DNA of 57,557 nt from Comamonadaceae bacterium UBA2334 (GCA_002344885.1 DDUQ01000082.1:1-57557); one strand, 5' to 3'. Shown: positions 26,101 to 35,415, numbered from the stretch's first letter. Notes: generated by a model from the sequence alone, not told the origin. Program-made: numbers and translations.

Positions 26101-29100
26101 GCTCCACATCGCTGGTGGCCATCGCACAGGCGGTCGATTCGCTGCGGTTGAACCATTGCAGCATGGCGCTGGCGGGCGGCTCGTCGGTGACGTGCCCGCC
26201 CAACAGCGGTTATCTGCACGTCGAGGGCTCCATGTTGTCGCCAGATGGCCACACCCGCACCTTCGATGTGCAGGCCCAGGGCACCGTGTTCTCAGATGGC
26301 GCTGCCGTTGTACTGCTCAAACGGCTGTCGGACGCGCTGGCGGACGGCAATCCGGTCTATGCGGTCATCCGGGGGGTAGGGCTTTCCAACGACGGTGCGG
26401 ACCGTGCCAGCTTCACGGCACCGGGGGTTGACGGCCAGGCCTCAGCCATCACTGCCGCTTTGCACCGGTCCCAGGTGGACGCCCGCAGCATTTCGTACGT
26501 CGAGGCGCACGGCACGGCCACACCATTGGGCGACCCGATCGAGGTTGCGGCACTGACCAAAGCCTATCGGACGTTCACCCCAGACCAGGGCTTTTGTGCC
26601 ATAGGATCGCTCAAGAGCAATGTCGGGCACCTGGTGATTGCAGCCGGTGCGGCAGGTGTCATCAAGACAGCACTGTCGCTTCACCATGAGCGTTTGCCCA
26701 AGTCTCTTCATTTCACCGCGCCCAACCCCAAGATCGGACTCGAAACCAGCCCGTTTGTCGTGCAACATGACGCTGCGCCTTGGCCGAGGGGCCCGGTGGC
26801 GAGACGTGCCGGTGTCAGTTCCTTCGGCGTGGGTGGGACCAACGCCCACGCTATTCTGGAAGAGGCCCCCCTGCGGTCAAGCCCTCAGCAGGTACATGGC
26901 CCGCAGCTCCTGAAATTGTCGGCCCGCAGCCGACCCGCGCTCGATGCTACGGTGGAGCGATTGGCCGCACATCTTGAGCGGTACCCAGACACCCCTTTGG
27001 CCGAAGCTGCGCACACCCTTGAGGTGGGCCGGCGCGATTTTGCCCACCGGAGTTTTGTGGTGGCTGCTGACGCGCAGCAAGCCGCCCAGGTGCTGCGCGA
27101 CGCAGCAGGTGCGCGTCAATATGCGCGGCAAATGCCTGCCAGCAAGCCGAAACGGTTGTTCATGTTCCCCGGTCAAGGTGCCCAGTACGCTGGCATGGGC
27201 AGTGGCGTCTATGAAGCATTGCCCGAATGCCGCGAGGCCATGGACCGTTGTTTTTCCGCATTGGCAGGTGTGACCGAAATCGATTTGCGCAGCAAGATGT
27301 TCGGCAATGATCCGGCGGCCCTGATGCAAACCGAGGTGACCCAACCCGCGACCTTCTGCCTGGAATACGCCCTGGCCAGCGCATGGCTGGCGCGCGGGCT
27401 GATGCCAGATGCCCTCATCGGTCACAGTGTGGGCGAGTTCGTGGCTGCCACGTTTGCCGGTGTCATGTCTTTGGAAGACGCGATCCGTCTGGTGGCAAAA
27501 CGGGGTGCACTGATGCAGGCCTTGCCAGCGGGTGGCATGCTGTCGGTGCGTCTCAGCGCAGCGGAACTGGAGCCCATGCTGCCGCCCGGCTTGCAACTGG
27601 CTGCCGAAAACGGCCCCAAGGCATGTGTGGTGGCAGGCCCCAATGACGCTGTCGACGCGTTTGAAAAAGAGCTTTCGGCCCGCGATGTGTCTGCCAGGCG
27701 TTTGCAGACATCGCATGCGTTCCACTCGGCCATGATGGATCCGGCCGTACCGGTTTTCGAGCATGCGGTACGGGCCATCAGGCTGGCTGCACCCACGATA
27801 CCGATCGTGTCGACTGTCACGGGTGACTGGCTCACGCCGGAGCAGGCGACCGATCCTGGCTACTGGGCCCAGCATTTGCGTAAACCTGTCCGGTTTGCAC
27901 CGGCCGTCGCCACAGCACTGACCAAGGATGCGCCGCTGTTTATCGAATGCGGCCCACGCAACACGCTGTCCACGTTGGTGCGACAACACAAAGTCGACAA
28001 ATTGCCAGCGCAAGCCATTGCCACGCTGGCGGACGAGGCAGCACTCGAGCATGAATCGTTTGTCCGGGCTGCAGGGCAACTGTGGACGTATGGCCTCAAC
28101 GTTCCATGGCGTGCCGGTGAGTCACCGACCCTACAGCGGATTCAGCTGCCGACCTATCCCTTTGAGCGCCAGCGCCACTGGGTGGACGCCACGTCTGTGG
28201 CGCCCGCACCAGTATCCATGCAACCATCGGTTCAGCCATCCTCACAGCCGACCTCACCTGCCATACTGCACACCACGTTAACCGAGGCCCCATCCATGTC
28301 CATTGCTACTCCTGCCGATCGTCGCCCTGCCTTGCAGCAACGCTTGCGTGCCCTGTTCGAAGACATCTCTGGCGAAGAGCTGGGTGATGTGGATCCTTCA
28401 GCCAGCTTTGTGGAGTTGGGCTTCGACTCTCTCACCCTGACGCAAATTGCACTCAAACTGAAGAACGAGTTTGCGTTGCCCATCACCTTCCGGCAGTTGA
28501 TGAGCAGTGAACCCAATTTCGATGCATTGACCGCCTTTTTGGATGACAAGCTGGCCAAAGAGGTGGCCGCCGTCGCAGCTCAGGCACCGGTAGCCGCTGC
28601 ACAACAGGCAACGGTGTCAGCTGCTGTGTCCGTGGCGGTGCCCGTGATGCCAGCTTTGCCGGCCATGCCTCTTTTGCCCGCCGGTGGTGGGGCGAGCCCG
28701 GTGGTGCAGCAAATCATCGCCCAGCAGATGCAGCTGATGGCACAGCAACTGGCATTGTTGCAAGGTGCCGCTGTCGCACCGATGGACGTTGCACCGCCCG
28801 CTGCGTCGGGATCAGGGGTGGCTGCTGCGGTTGCACCCACTGCATCGGTCTCACCGGCGGCCGAGGCTGCCCCGGCAGCAACACCTGCGGCTCCCGCTGC
28901 GGATGACAGTGCAGCACTGGCGCACACCACTTACGATGTCAAAAAGGCATTTGGTGCCATTGCACGCATCCACACCGGCAAGGTTGGAATCACACCCGTG
29001 CAACAGGCCCGGTTGGATGCGTTCATCCGTCGCTACAACGCCAAAACCAAAGGTTCGAAGCAATTCACGCAGGACAACCGAGGTGTGATGTCTGACCCAC

Positions 29101-30488
29101 GGGCTGTGACGGGTTTTCGGCCAGGCATCAAGGAGCTGATCTATCCGATTGTTGTCAATCGCTCGAAAGGCGCGCATATCTGGGATGTGGACGGCAACGA
29201 GTATGTGGATTCCCTGTGCGGGTTCGGCCCCAACATGTTGGGTTGGCAGCCTGATTTTGTGGTCGATGCACTCAAGGCGCAAATTGACCAGGGTTTTGAA
29301 ATTGGACCCCAGCACCCCTTGCAAGCCGAGGTGGCACGCCAGATTTGCGAAATGACCGGCTCCGAGCGGGCTGCTTTCTGCAACACCGGCTCTGAAGCAG
29401 TGATGGGGTGCACGCGCATTGCGCGCACGGTGACGGGGCGAAGCCTCATCGCGATATTTACCGGTGGGTACCACGGCATCTTTGATGAAGTGCTGGTTCG
29501 TGGCACCAAAAAGCTGAAAACCGTTCCAGCGGCGCCCGGCATCATGCCCGAAGGCGTGCAGAACGTGCTGGTGCTTGATTACGGTACGCCTGAAAGTCTG
29601 GAAATTCTCAAGTCACGTGCCAATGAATTGGCTGCCATCATGGTTGAACCGGTCCAAAGTCGGCGACCGGACTTTCAGCCCAAAGAATTCTTGCAGGCCT
29701 GCCGGCAGATTTGTGACGACAGCGGCGCGCTTCTCATTTTTGACGAAGTGGTCACCGGCTTCCGTGCTTGCCCAGGGGGGGCGCAGGAGCATTTCGGCAT
29801 CCGTGCCGACATCGCTTCTTACGGCAAAGTGCTCGGTGGTGGGTTGCCGATTGGTGCCATCGCGGGCAAAGCCAAGTTCATGGACGCATTGGATGGGGGT
29901 TATTGGGAATTTGGAGACGACTCCACACCACCTGTGGGCGTGACATATTTCGCCGGGACGTTTGTGCGTCATCCACTGGCTTTGGCGGCAGCACATGCGG
30001 TACTGAAGCACCTGAAAGAAAAAGGCCCGGCCCTGCAAAGCGAGTTGAACGAAAAAACAGCCCGATTTGTGGCTGGTCTGAACCAGATTGCCAAGGAGTT
30101 GAACGCGCCCATCACGGTCAAGACGTTTGCCTCGCTCTGGCGTGCCACGTGGAATGAAGACCAGCCTTTTGGCGATCTGCTGTTCCACATGATGCGTGAC
30201 AAAGGCGTGCATTTGTATGACGGCTTCCCCTGTTTCTTCACCACGGCCCATTCCGAGGCTGACATTGCGCAGATCACCCGTGCTTTCAGGGAAAGCCTGC
30301 TCGAACTGGCGGAGGGTGGCTTCATTCATGGTTTCAGCGCGCCAGCGAGCCAGTCAGTTGCGTTGGATGCCAATTCACCACCTGTGCCGGGTGCCCGCCT
30401 GGGGCGTGACGAGTCTGGCCAACCCGCCTGGTATGTGCCCAACCCCGACAGTCCCGGCAAATACGTGAAACTGGAGCAGACGTCATGA
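23160..30488 (+). CDS. Hybrid NRPS-PKS: (partial C)-A-T-KS-AT-ACP-aminotransferase
   Basis: The 2442-residue protein has these parts. Residues 1-220 are a partial condensation-like region without HHxxxDG. Residues 225-650 are an adenylation domain (MYTSGSTGTPKG; pocket read as DALWLGGTFK, valine-like). T1 is FFDLGGNSLL, near 740. KS spans 809-1240 (TACSTSL, EAHGTATPLGD, KSNVGH, all catalytic residues present). AT spans 1330-1630 (GHSVGEF, HAFH, malonyl type). ACP has GFDSLTLTQ near 1755. An Ala/Pro/Gln-rich linker covers about 1800-1920. A class III PLP aminotransferase covers 1924-2390 (FDEVVTGFR; Lys in SYGKVLGGGLPIG). No KR, DH or ER is present. Predicted output is a beta-aminated, malonyl-extended amino acid, as in the MycA/ItuA type of fused aminotransferase. 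ATG at 23160 follows a GGGAG site. Confidence 0.93.
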   Translation: MSHTVEPSSGSVPLLDVLPQTSATDTASVSQFRVDLAKDLVPKLKGLADRVGVTVESVAMAAWLVTLDRVRGDATVDLGGARYFVPADEFCLNWLARLKTEAGSQTASSGSARELHWATSEQQLALSHDEIQLCVAFDAQSMAWVATARTPPLSAESVETLLSAAAWVLEQMVTDASQNVLSLAVLRPAEQHQLLQTWNDDPWPYKGPMDVVSCFGLAVRSGPERVAVSMTGHGDMSYQALDDRSSQLAHRLIHAGVTPGSVVAVALERSVDALVAILAVLKAGAAYLPLEHSFPEDRLRFMFDDAQAKLVLTHASLSAKLPASWPRLAVDSPPENGWTPSSELPTIRPDDLAYVMYTSGSTGTPKGVEIPHRAIVRLVCGCRFMALNAETVMLHAAPLGFDASTLEIWGPLLNGGRCVLHTEAIPTGPGLSAVIGQHQVGAAWLTAALFNAVVDDDPRHLGKLKELLIGGEALSVDHVTRFMRAAPQTALINGYGPTECTTFTATHSITTADTARRSIPIGRPITQTPLFVLNRRGEPVPRGVVGELYVGGLGVARGYLRRPELTAERFVSNRFTGGQGLLYRTGDLVRYLADGAVEFIGRADTQVKIRGFRIEPGEIEAVLAANPQVQTCAVIARKDDLRGVELVAYVVASSGSWDPAALHKYLYSHLPDFMVPGMFVRMAALPVTANGKLDRRALPEPVRERPSHLAQDFVEPRNAQEKLVAEVLGRLLGIAQVGAQDNFFDLGGNSLLVMRALAALRERGATSLQVASMFADPTVQGIAKAMAASSTSPEQVDRLRPPLHASDRDEPVAIIGMAGRFPGAATLEEFWALLDEGREAIRYFKADELDASIPAALRADPNYVAARGVIDNVEMFDAGFFGFTSREAELMDPQHRIFLEICWECLERAGHVPEKYDAPIGVFAGMYNATYFQRHVSRHPDKIERLGEFPVMLSNEKDYITTRVAHKLGLTGPAIAVHTACSTSLVAIAQAVDSLRLNHCSMALAGGSSVTCPPNSGYLHVEGSMLSPDGHTRTFDVQAQGTVFSDGAAVVLLKRLSDALADGNPVYAVIRGVGLSNDGADRASFTAPGVDGQASAITAALHRSQVDARSISYVEAHGTATPLGDPIEVAALTKAYRTFTPDQGFCAIGSLKSNVGHLVIAAGAAGVIKTALSLHHERLPKSLHFTAPNPKIGLETSPFVVQHDAAPWPRGPVARRAGVSSFGVGGTNAHAILEEAPLRSSPQQVHGPQLLKLSARSRPALDATVERLAAHLERYPDTPLAEAAHTLEVGRRDFAHRSFVVAADAQQAAQVLRDAAGARQYARQMPASKPKRLFMFPGQGAQYAGMGSGVYEALPECREAMDRCFSALAGVTEIDLRSKMFGNDPAALMQTEVTQPATFCLEYALASAWLARGLMPDALIGHSVGEFVAATFAGVMSLEDAIRLVAKRGALMQALPAGGMLSVRLSAAELEPMLPPGLQLAAENGPKACVVAGPNDAVDAFEKELSARDVSARRLQTSHAFHSAMMDPAVPVFEHAVRAIRLAAPTIPIVSTVTGDWLTPEQATDPGYWAQHLRKPVRFAPAVATALTKDAPLFIECGPRNTLSTLVRQHKVDKLPAQAIATLADEAALEHESFVRAAGQLWTYGLNVPWRAGESPTLQRIQLPTYPFERQRHWVDATSVAPAPVSMQPSVQPSSQPTSPAILHTTLTEAPSMSIATPADRRPALQQRLRALFEDISGEELGDVDPSASFVELGFDSLTLTQIALKLKNEFALPITFRQLMSSEPNFDALTAFLDDKLAKEVAAVAAQAPVAAAQQATVSAAVSVAVPVMPALPAMPLLPAGGGASPVVQQIIAQQMQLMAQQLALLQGAAVAPMDVAPPAASGSGVAAAVAPTASVSPAAEAAPAATPAAPAADDSAALAHTTYDVKKAFGAIARIHTGKVGITPVQQARLDAFIRRYNAKTKGSKQFTQDNRGVMSDPRAVTGFRPGIKELIYPIVVNRSKGAHIWDVDGNEYVDSLCGFGPNMLGWQPDFVVDALKAQIDQGFEIGPQHPLQAEVARQICEMTGSERAAFCNTGSEAVMGCTRIARTVTGRSLIAIFTGGYHGIFDEVLVRGTKKLKTVPAAPGIMPEGVQNVLVLDYGTPESLEILKSRANELAAIMVEPVQSRRPDFQPKEFLQACRQICDDSGALLIFDEVVTGFRACPGGAQEHFGIRADIASYGKVLGGGLPIGAIAGKAKFMDALDGGYWEFGDDSTPPVGVTYFAGTFVRHPLALAAAHAVLKHLKEKGPALQSELNEKTARFVAGLNQIAKELNAPITVKTFASLWRATWNEDQPFGDLLFHMMRDKGVHLYDGFPCFFTTAHSEADIAQITRAFRESLLELAEGGFIHGFSAPASQSVALDANSPPVPGARLGRDESGQPAWYVPNPDSPGKYVKLEQTS

Positions 30489-33400
30489 GCATGGAATTCG
30501 ATCCGTTTGCCGGCCCGGCTTTCGAGAAATCGGCCCCCACAACCGAGTCGCAACGGGAGATTTTTGCGGCAGCCCAGTGGGGAGCAGAGGCCAATTGCGC
30601 GTACAACGAATCCGGTTCGTTGCGGTTTGGCGGTGCATTGAATGGCGATGCTTTGGCACGCGCCTTTGTCAGGTTGGGCGAGCGCCATGAGTCTTTGCGC
30701 ATGTTCTTTGCCAGGGACGGGCAGACGTTGTTCGTCCGATCGCCCGGTGGCCTGGCGATCGAATGGTCGGTGATCGACCTGACTGACACGACAGAAACGG
30801 CACGTCAGGCGCAGTTGGCGGCAACACTGGCCCGTGATGTCGAAACACCTTTCGATTTGGAGAACGGACCGCTGTTCAGGGCCACGTTGGTCAGGATGGC
30901 ACCAGACGTGCACCAGCTGATCATGACTGGTCACCACATCGTGGTGGACGGATGGTCGTGGGGCGTGATCTTGAGAGAGTTGGGAGCGCTTTACACCGCC
31001 GAATGTGGCGGGGTGTCACCAACATGGGAGCCTCCGCCGAGTTTTGTGCAGTATGCGGTGAACGAACGTGGTTCCGCCCACAACGAGACATCGAAGCAGG
31101 ACCAGGACTACTGGTTCAAGCAGTTTGCCGGGTCAAACCTGCCCGAACTGGATTTGCCCACTGACCGCAGGCGGCCTGCGTTCAAAACTTATCCTTCACG
31201 GCGAATCGATTTTCCTTTGCCCAAAAGCTTGACCGATCAAATCAAGAAAGCGGGTGCCAAACTCGGTGCTTCTTTCTTTGTTTCGATGCTGGCGGCGTTC
31301 GCTGGCACACTGCACCGTCTGACACGTCAGGATGATCTGGTGATCGGGATTCCGGCGGCCGGTCAACCGGCTGTGGGCGAACAGAAACTGGTCGGGCATT
31401 GCGTCAATTTGCTGCCTTTGCGGCTTGTGTTGCCAGAGGGCATGTCATTTGCCGAACTGGTCAAAGTGGCTCAGACCGTGATGCTGGATGGCGCTGAACA
31501 TCAGCAGTTGAGCTACGGCGCACTTTTGAAGCAACTGGCCATCAAGCGTGACCCGAGCAGGTTGCCTCTGATCAGCGTGGTGTTCAACGTCGATCAGTCC
31601 GTGCATGGCAACGAGTTGGGGTTTGCGGGTGTGGATGTGCGTTACCTCACCAACCCACGGCACTTTGAAAACTTCGAACTCTTCATCAACGCGGCAGAGA
31701 CCCAGGGTGAAACGGTTCTCGAGGTCCAGTACAACACCGACTTGTTCGATCACGATACCGTGACGCGCTGGTTTGCAAGCATGCAAATGCTGCTGGAATC
31801 GGCAGCCAACGCACCCACGAGCCGTGTTGACAGTTTGAACTTGCTGGCTCCTGCCGAGCGTGACCGGTTGTTGAAGGATTGGAACGCAACGGCACGCGAC
31901 TACTGCTTGGACAGCACCGTGCATGGCTTGTTGGAGGCGCAGGTTGACCGTACACCGGATGCGGTGGCACTGCAGTTCGGCAGCACCCAGTTGACCTACC
32001 GGGAATTGGACGGCAGGTCCAATCAGTTGGCACGGCACCTGCGCAGTCTGGGGGTAGGCCCGGACCGACTGGTAGCCATCTATACCGAGCGCTCCATCGA
32101 GATGGTGGTGGGCATGATCGCGGTGCACAAGGCGGGTGGCGCATACGTGCCACTCGATCCCAACTACCCGCAGGATCGGGTGCGGTACATCCAGAAAGAT
32201 GCCGATGCATCCATCATGCTGACGCAGGCGTCCCTGGCCGACCGACTGGCGGGTGAGGATGGCGTCACGGCAATTGCGATGGACACGGTTTGGCCCGAGA
32301 TTGCCAAGCTGTCCGCCGAACGGCTGGGGCCAACGGCAGGCCCTCAGCATCTGTCGCATGTGATTTACACATCGGGTTCAACCGGGCAACCCAAGGGCGT
32401 GCCTATCGAGCACCGCAACACCGTCAATTTCTGTTGCTGGGCGGGTGAGGCGTTCACCGCGTCTCAGCGTGATGGGGTGCTGTTTTCCACGTCCATCTGT
32501 TTTGACTTGTCCGTGTTCGAGTTGTTCGCCGCGCTGGCATGGGGTGGGCGCGTTGTCCTGGTGGAAAACGCTTTGGCGCTGGCCACTTTGCCGGCTGATG
32601 CCAATGTGCGATTGGTGAACTCGGTCCCTTCGGTGTTGGCCACCGTTTTGAAAAGTACTGAGCTGCCAGCCAGCGTGCAGACAGTCAACCTGGCGGGAGA
32701 ACCGCTGAAGGATGATCTCGTTCGACGTTTGTACGGCACGCCCACCATACAGGATGTTTTTGACCTCTACGGGCCGTCGGAAACGACGACCTACTCGACC
32801 TTCACGAGGCGTGTGGCCGGGGGGCGGCCTACCATTGGGCAACCCTTGGCCAACACTGCGGTTTATGTTTTGGATGCCCGCCAGCAGTTGTTACCGCAAG
32901 GGTTGCCGGGTGAACTGTTCATCGGCGGCGCAGGCGTTGCGCGCGGGTACCTGGGTCGTGCCGATTTGACCGCAGACCGGTTTCTTGACGATCCGTTTGC
33001 AGGTCAAGCGGGTGCCCGCATGTACCGCACGGGTGATCTGGTGCGTTGGTTGCCGGACGGTACGCTCGAGTACCTGGGGCGGATCGATCACCAGGTGAAA
33101 ATCCGCGGCTTCCGTATCGAGCTCGGTGAAATTGAATCCGTGCTTTCTGCGCATGCTTCAGTGCGTGAGGCGGCTGTCATGGCCCGGGAGGATGTGCCTG
33201 GAGACGTGCGCATCGTGGCCTATGTGGTACCGAAGGAAGGTGACAGCTACACAGACATGGCGTTGCGCAAACACCTGCGCAAATCACTGCCTGACTACAT
33301 GGTGCCACAACACTTTGTTGAACTGGACAAACTGCCCCTCACCCCCAATGGCAAGGTTGACCGCAAGGCTTTGCCCGCACCGGTGGGCGCAGTGGTCGAC

Positions 33401-33748
33401 ACGCGAACCATCGTTGCACCCCGGACCGATGCTGAGCGCTTGCTGGTTGAGTCGGTTCAGGAGGCGCTCAAGCTGAACGGTATTTCGATACATGACAATT
33501 TCTTCGATTTGGGTGGACATTCTTTGTTGTGCTTTCAGGTCATTGGAAAAATTCAGGAAAAAACGGGTGTGCGGCTCAACCCTCGGTTGATGCTGTTGAA
33601 TTCGCTGGAGCAGACCGCAGCCACCCTGTCTCAGGAGTGGGACTCAGGTGGCGCGGGTCCGACGACGACACCCGTTGCCCAGGATCCACCAGTTGCCGAC
33701 AAGCCAAGCGGGTTCGCCAAAAAGATGTTGCAGAAATTCGGCCTGTGA
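30485..33748 (+). CDS. NRPS module C-A-T without thioesterase
   Basis: The 1087-residue protein has a condensation domain (residues about 15-440, active-site HHIVVDG). An adenylation domain follows (about 470-980, IYTSGSTGQPKG; pocket read as DLFNNALTYK, an alanine-type code). The carrier has DNFFDLGGHSLLCFQ near residue 1008. The last 30 residues are a Pro-rich spacer and a short basic amphipathic tail (GFAKKMLQKFGL). There is no TE, reductase or terminal C domain, so chain release must be in trans or spontaneous. ATGA overlap with the upstream gene makes it the second and last module. It should couple the beta-amino acyl chain to alanine. Confidence 0.93.
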   Translation: MSMEFDPFAGPAFEKSAPTTESQREIFAAAQWGAEANCAYNESGSLRFGGALNGDALARAFVRLGERHESLRMFFARDGQTLFVRSPGGLAIEWSVIDLTDTTETARQAQLAATLARDVETPFDLENGPLFRATLVRMAPDVHQLIMTGHHIVVDGWSWGVILRELGALYTAECGGVSPTWEPPPSFVQYAVNERGSAHNETSKQDQDYWFKQFAGSNLPELDLPTDRRRPAFKTYPSRRIDFPLPKSLTDQIKKAGAKLGASFFVSMLAAFAGTLHRLTRQDDLVIGIPAAGQPAVGEQKLVGHCVNLLPLRLVLPEGMSFAELVKVAQTVMLDGAEHQQLSYGALLKQLAIKRDPSRLPLISVVFNVDQSVHGNELGFAGVDVRYLTNPRHFENFELFINAAETQGETVLEVQYNTDLFDHDTVTRWFASMQMLLESAANAPTSRVDSLNLLAPAERDRLLKDWNATARDYCLDSTVHGLLEAQVDRTPDAVALQFGSTQLTYRELDGRSNQLARHLRSLGVGPDRLVAIYTERSIEMVVGMIAVHKAGGAYVPLDPNYPQDRVRYIQKDADASIMLTQASLADRLAGEDGVTAIAMDTVWPEIAKLSAERLGPTAGPQHLSHVIYTSGSTGQPKGVPIEHRNTVNFCCWAGEAFTASQRDGVLFSTSICFDLSVFELFAALAWGGRVVLVENALALATLPADANVRLVNSVPSVLATVLKSTELPASVQTVNLAGEPLKDDLVRRLYGTPTIQDVFDLYGPSETTTYSTFTRRVAGGRPTIGQPLANTAVYVLDARQQLLPQGLPGELFIGGAGVARGYLGRADLTADRFLDDPFAGQAGARMYRTGDLVRWLPDGTLEYLGRIDHQVKIRGFRIELGEIESVLSAHASVREAAVMAREDVPGDVRIVAYVVPKEGDSYTDMALRKHLRKSLPDYMVPQHFVELDKLPLTPNGKVDRKALPAPVGAVVDTRTIVAPRTDAERLLVESVQEALKLNGISIHDNFFDLGGHSLLCFQVIGKIQEKTGVRLNPRLMLLNSLEQTAATLSQEWDSGGAGPTTTPVAQDPPVADKPSGFAKKMLQKFGL

Positions 33749-33765
33749 CGAACGGAGGGGCGCGA

Positions 33766-34536
33766 TTGGAAGCCTATTTTTTTGGAGATGCCGGTCGGCA
33801 GCTTTACGGCGCGTTTCACGAGCCGTCAGGCAGTGCTGAGCAAGGCGTGGTTCTGGCTTACCCAGGACCTCAGGAGTACATGCAGTCGCACTACGCTTTT
33901 CGGTTGCTGGCCGCCCAATTGGCCCGGGAGGGGTTTGCAGTTCTGCGTTTTGACTGGCGTGGCACGGGAGACTCGGCAGGAGAGGCCGTTGACATCAACT
34001 TTCAGCAGTACCGTGAAGACCTCCAATCGGCTGTTCAGGAGTTGATCGACGTGTCGGGTGTCAGGCGCGTTTCGGTGGTGGGCTTTCGGCTGGGTGCCAA
34101 CATGGCTGCCAGCACGCAGTACAAGCATCATCTCGACCAACTGGTGCTCTGGGAACCCATTCAGTCCGGCGCATCGTACCTGTCGGAATTGCGTGCAAGG
34201 GAGCGCAGAAAGCTTGGTGACTTGCTTGACCCACCTTCCTGGTGGCGTTCAGGCAATCCGGAAGAATTGCTCGGTCACGCGATCAGCAGGGATCATTCGT
34301 CGGAAATCGAGTCCCTTGATTTTGCTCAAAATGCGATTGCGACTGCTCGTCGTACAACGGTGATCACCCGTACCCTGACCGCCCATCACCAGCGTCTGGC
34401 AGACGCATTTCGAAAGCGCGGAGTGGAGGCAGCGCTGGAAGAGGTCGAGGATGCCGGCGCACGCTTTCGCGACGACGGCATGTTGCTGGCGGGAACAACC
34501 ATCGCCCACATCACGGGCAAGCTGAAGGCTGCGTAG
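33766..34536 (+). CDS. Alpha/beta-hydrolase-fold protein with Arg at the nucleophile elbow (exosortase-associated hydrolase 2-like)
   Basis: The 256-residue protein has an alpha/beta-hydrolase core with VVLAYPGPQEYMQSHYAFR, FDWRGTGDS and VVGFRLGANMA. The elbow motif is G-F-R-L-G, placing Arg108 where GxSxG has Ser, so it is unlikely to be a standard esterase. The architecture and pairing with the next gene resemble the hydrolases found beside exosortase/PEP-CTERM loci. The TTG at 33766 is chosen because an exact GGAGG lies about seven bases upstream; a GTG at 33745 overlapping the NRPS stop is the alternative. It sits 17 bases after the NRPS and is probably co-transcribed. Confidence 0.7.
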   Translation: MEAYFFGDAGRQLYGAFHEPSGSAEQGVVLAYPGPQEYMQSHYAFRLLAAQLAREGFAVLRFDWRGTGDSAGEAVDINFQQYREDLQSAVQELIDVSGVRRVSVVGFRLGANMAASTQYKHHLDQLVLWEPIQSGASYLSELRARERRKLGDLLDPPSWWRSGNPEELLGHAISRDHSSEIESLDFAQNAIATARRTTVITRTLTAHHQRLADAFRKRGVEAALEEVEDAGARFRDDGMLLAGTTIAHITGKLKAA

Positions 34537-34539
34537 AAC

Positions 34540-35388
34540 ATGGGTTACAAGGAGCGCGTGTGCAAATTTGGCAGCCACGGCGGGTTGGTCGGTATCCTGA
34601 CCGAGCCAGCGGGTGAGACACATGTTCAGTTGGTATTGCGACCGGCCATCGTCGTATCCAATGTCGGGTTGAACCATCGGCCAGGCCCCAACAGGTTATG
34701 GACAACGTTTGCCCGCCGCATGGCCGATCAGGGCTTTGTGACTTTGCGTTTCGACATGTCTGGCCTGGGAGACAGCTTGAGCCGAACTGACAAGTTGTCT
34801 ACAACCGAGCGTCATGTTCTGGACATGCGCGAAGCGGTGAACTATGTTCTGCAAAAAAACCAGCGACTCTCGCACGTTGCCCTGATTGGCTTGTGTTCGG
34901 GTGTCGACCCCGTACATGCGGTGGCGGCCGATGACACTCGCGTCAGCCATGTGCTGTATCTGGACGGTTATCACTACGACACGCTTCGACACGTGTTGAA
35001 CATCGAGCTGTTGAAGCTGATTCAACCTCGTTACTACGCACGGGCACTCAGACGTTATTTGTCTCACGTGCCGGGGGATGCGGTAGCCGTTGCTGAGGAT
35101 GAGGTCTTGACCCGCGAATACCCACCAAAGGAAAAGATGCGCCAAGACCTGGCCGAAATGCTCGCGCGAGGTGTCAGGCTTTACGCTTGTTTCACAGGCG
35201 GGTTTTCACATTACTACAGCTACGAAGACCAATTTTTTGACATGCTGCCAGATGGCAACAGCTTGCGAGAACGAGTCAGTGTGGCCCTGTTTCCTCAGGC
35301 GGACCACCTGTTCAGTGGCGTCGAGGTCAAAGAAGATCTTTATCAGTCTTTGGGGCGGTTTCTGTTGTCCGACCACAGAAACAGCTGA
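34540..35388 (+). CDS. Alpha/beta-hydrolase-fold protein with Cys nucleophile (exosortase-associated hydrolase 1-like)
   Basis: The 282-residue protein has an oxyanion-type strand (IVVSNVGLNHRPGPNRLW), FDMSGLGDS, and the elbow ALIGLCSGVDP with Cys119 at the position of the usual Ser. The late FPQADHLFSG can supply the catalytic His. A Cys nucleophile occurs in dienelactone hydrolases and in the exosortase-associated hydrolase 1 family. It begins three bases after the previous gene. Because the NRPS lacks a thioesterase, this is the best candidate in the operon for off-loading or editing the thioester chain; that function is inference. Confidence 0.7.
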   Translation: MGYKERVCKFGSHGGLVGILTEPAGETHVQLVLRPAIVVSNVGLNHRPGPNRLWTTFARRMADQGFVTLRFDMSGLGDSLSRTDKLSTTERHVLDMREAVNYVLQKNQRLSHVALIGLCSGVDPVHAVAADDTRVSHVLYLDGYHYDTLRHVLNIELLKLIQPRYYARALRRYLSHVPGDAVAVAEDEVLTREYPPKEKMRQDLAEMLARGVRLYACFTGGFSHYYSYEDQFFDMLPDGNSLRERVSVALFPQADHLFSGVEVKEDLYQSLGRFLLSDHRNS

Positions 35389-35415
35389 TGCGTGCCTGAG
35401 GAAGTGCGCACGTGT

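Noticed and set aside
23160..30488. Ketoreductase domain between AT and ACP of the PKS module.
   Set aside because: The stretch between the AT end and the ACP is too short and has no Rossmann motif; it matches the post-AT linker only.
33550..33748. Thioesterase domain at the end of the second NRPS protein.
   Set aside because: After the carrier domain only about 70 residues remain, with no GxSxG motif; the hydrolase genes downstream are separate.
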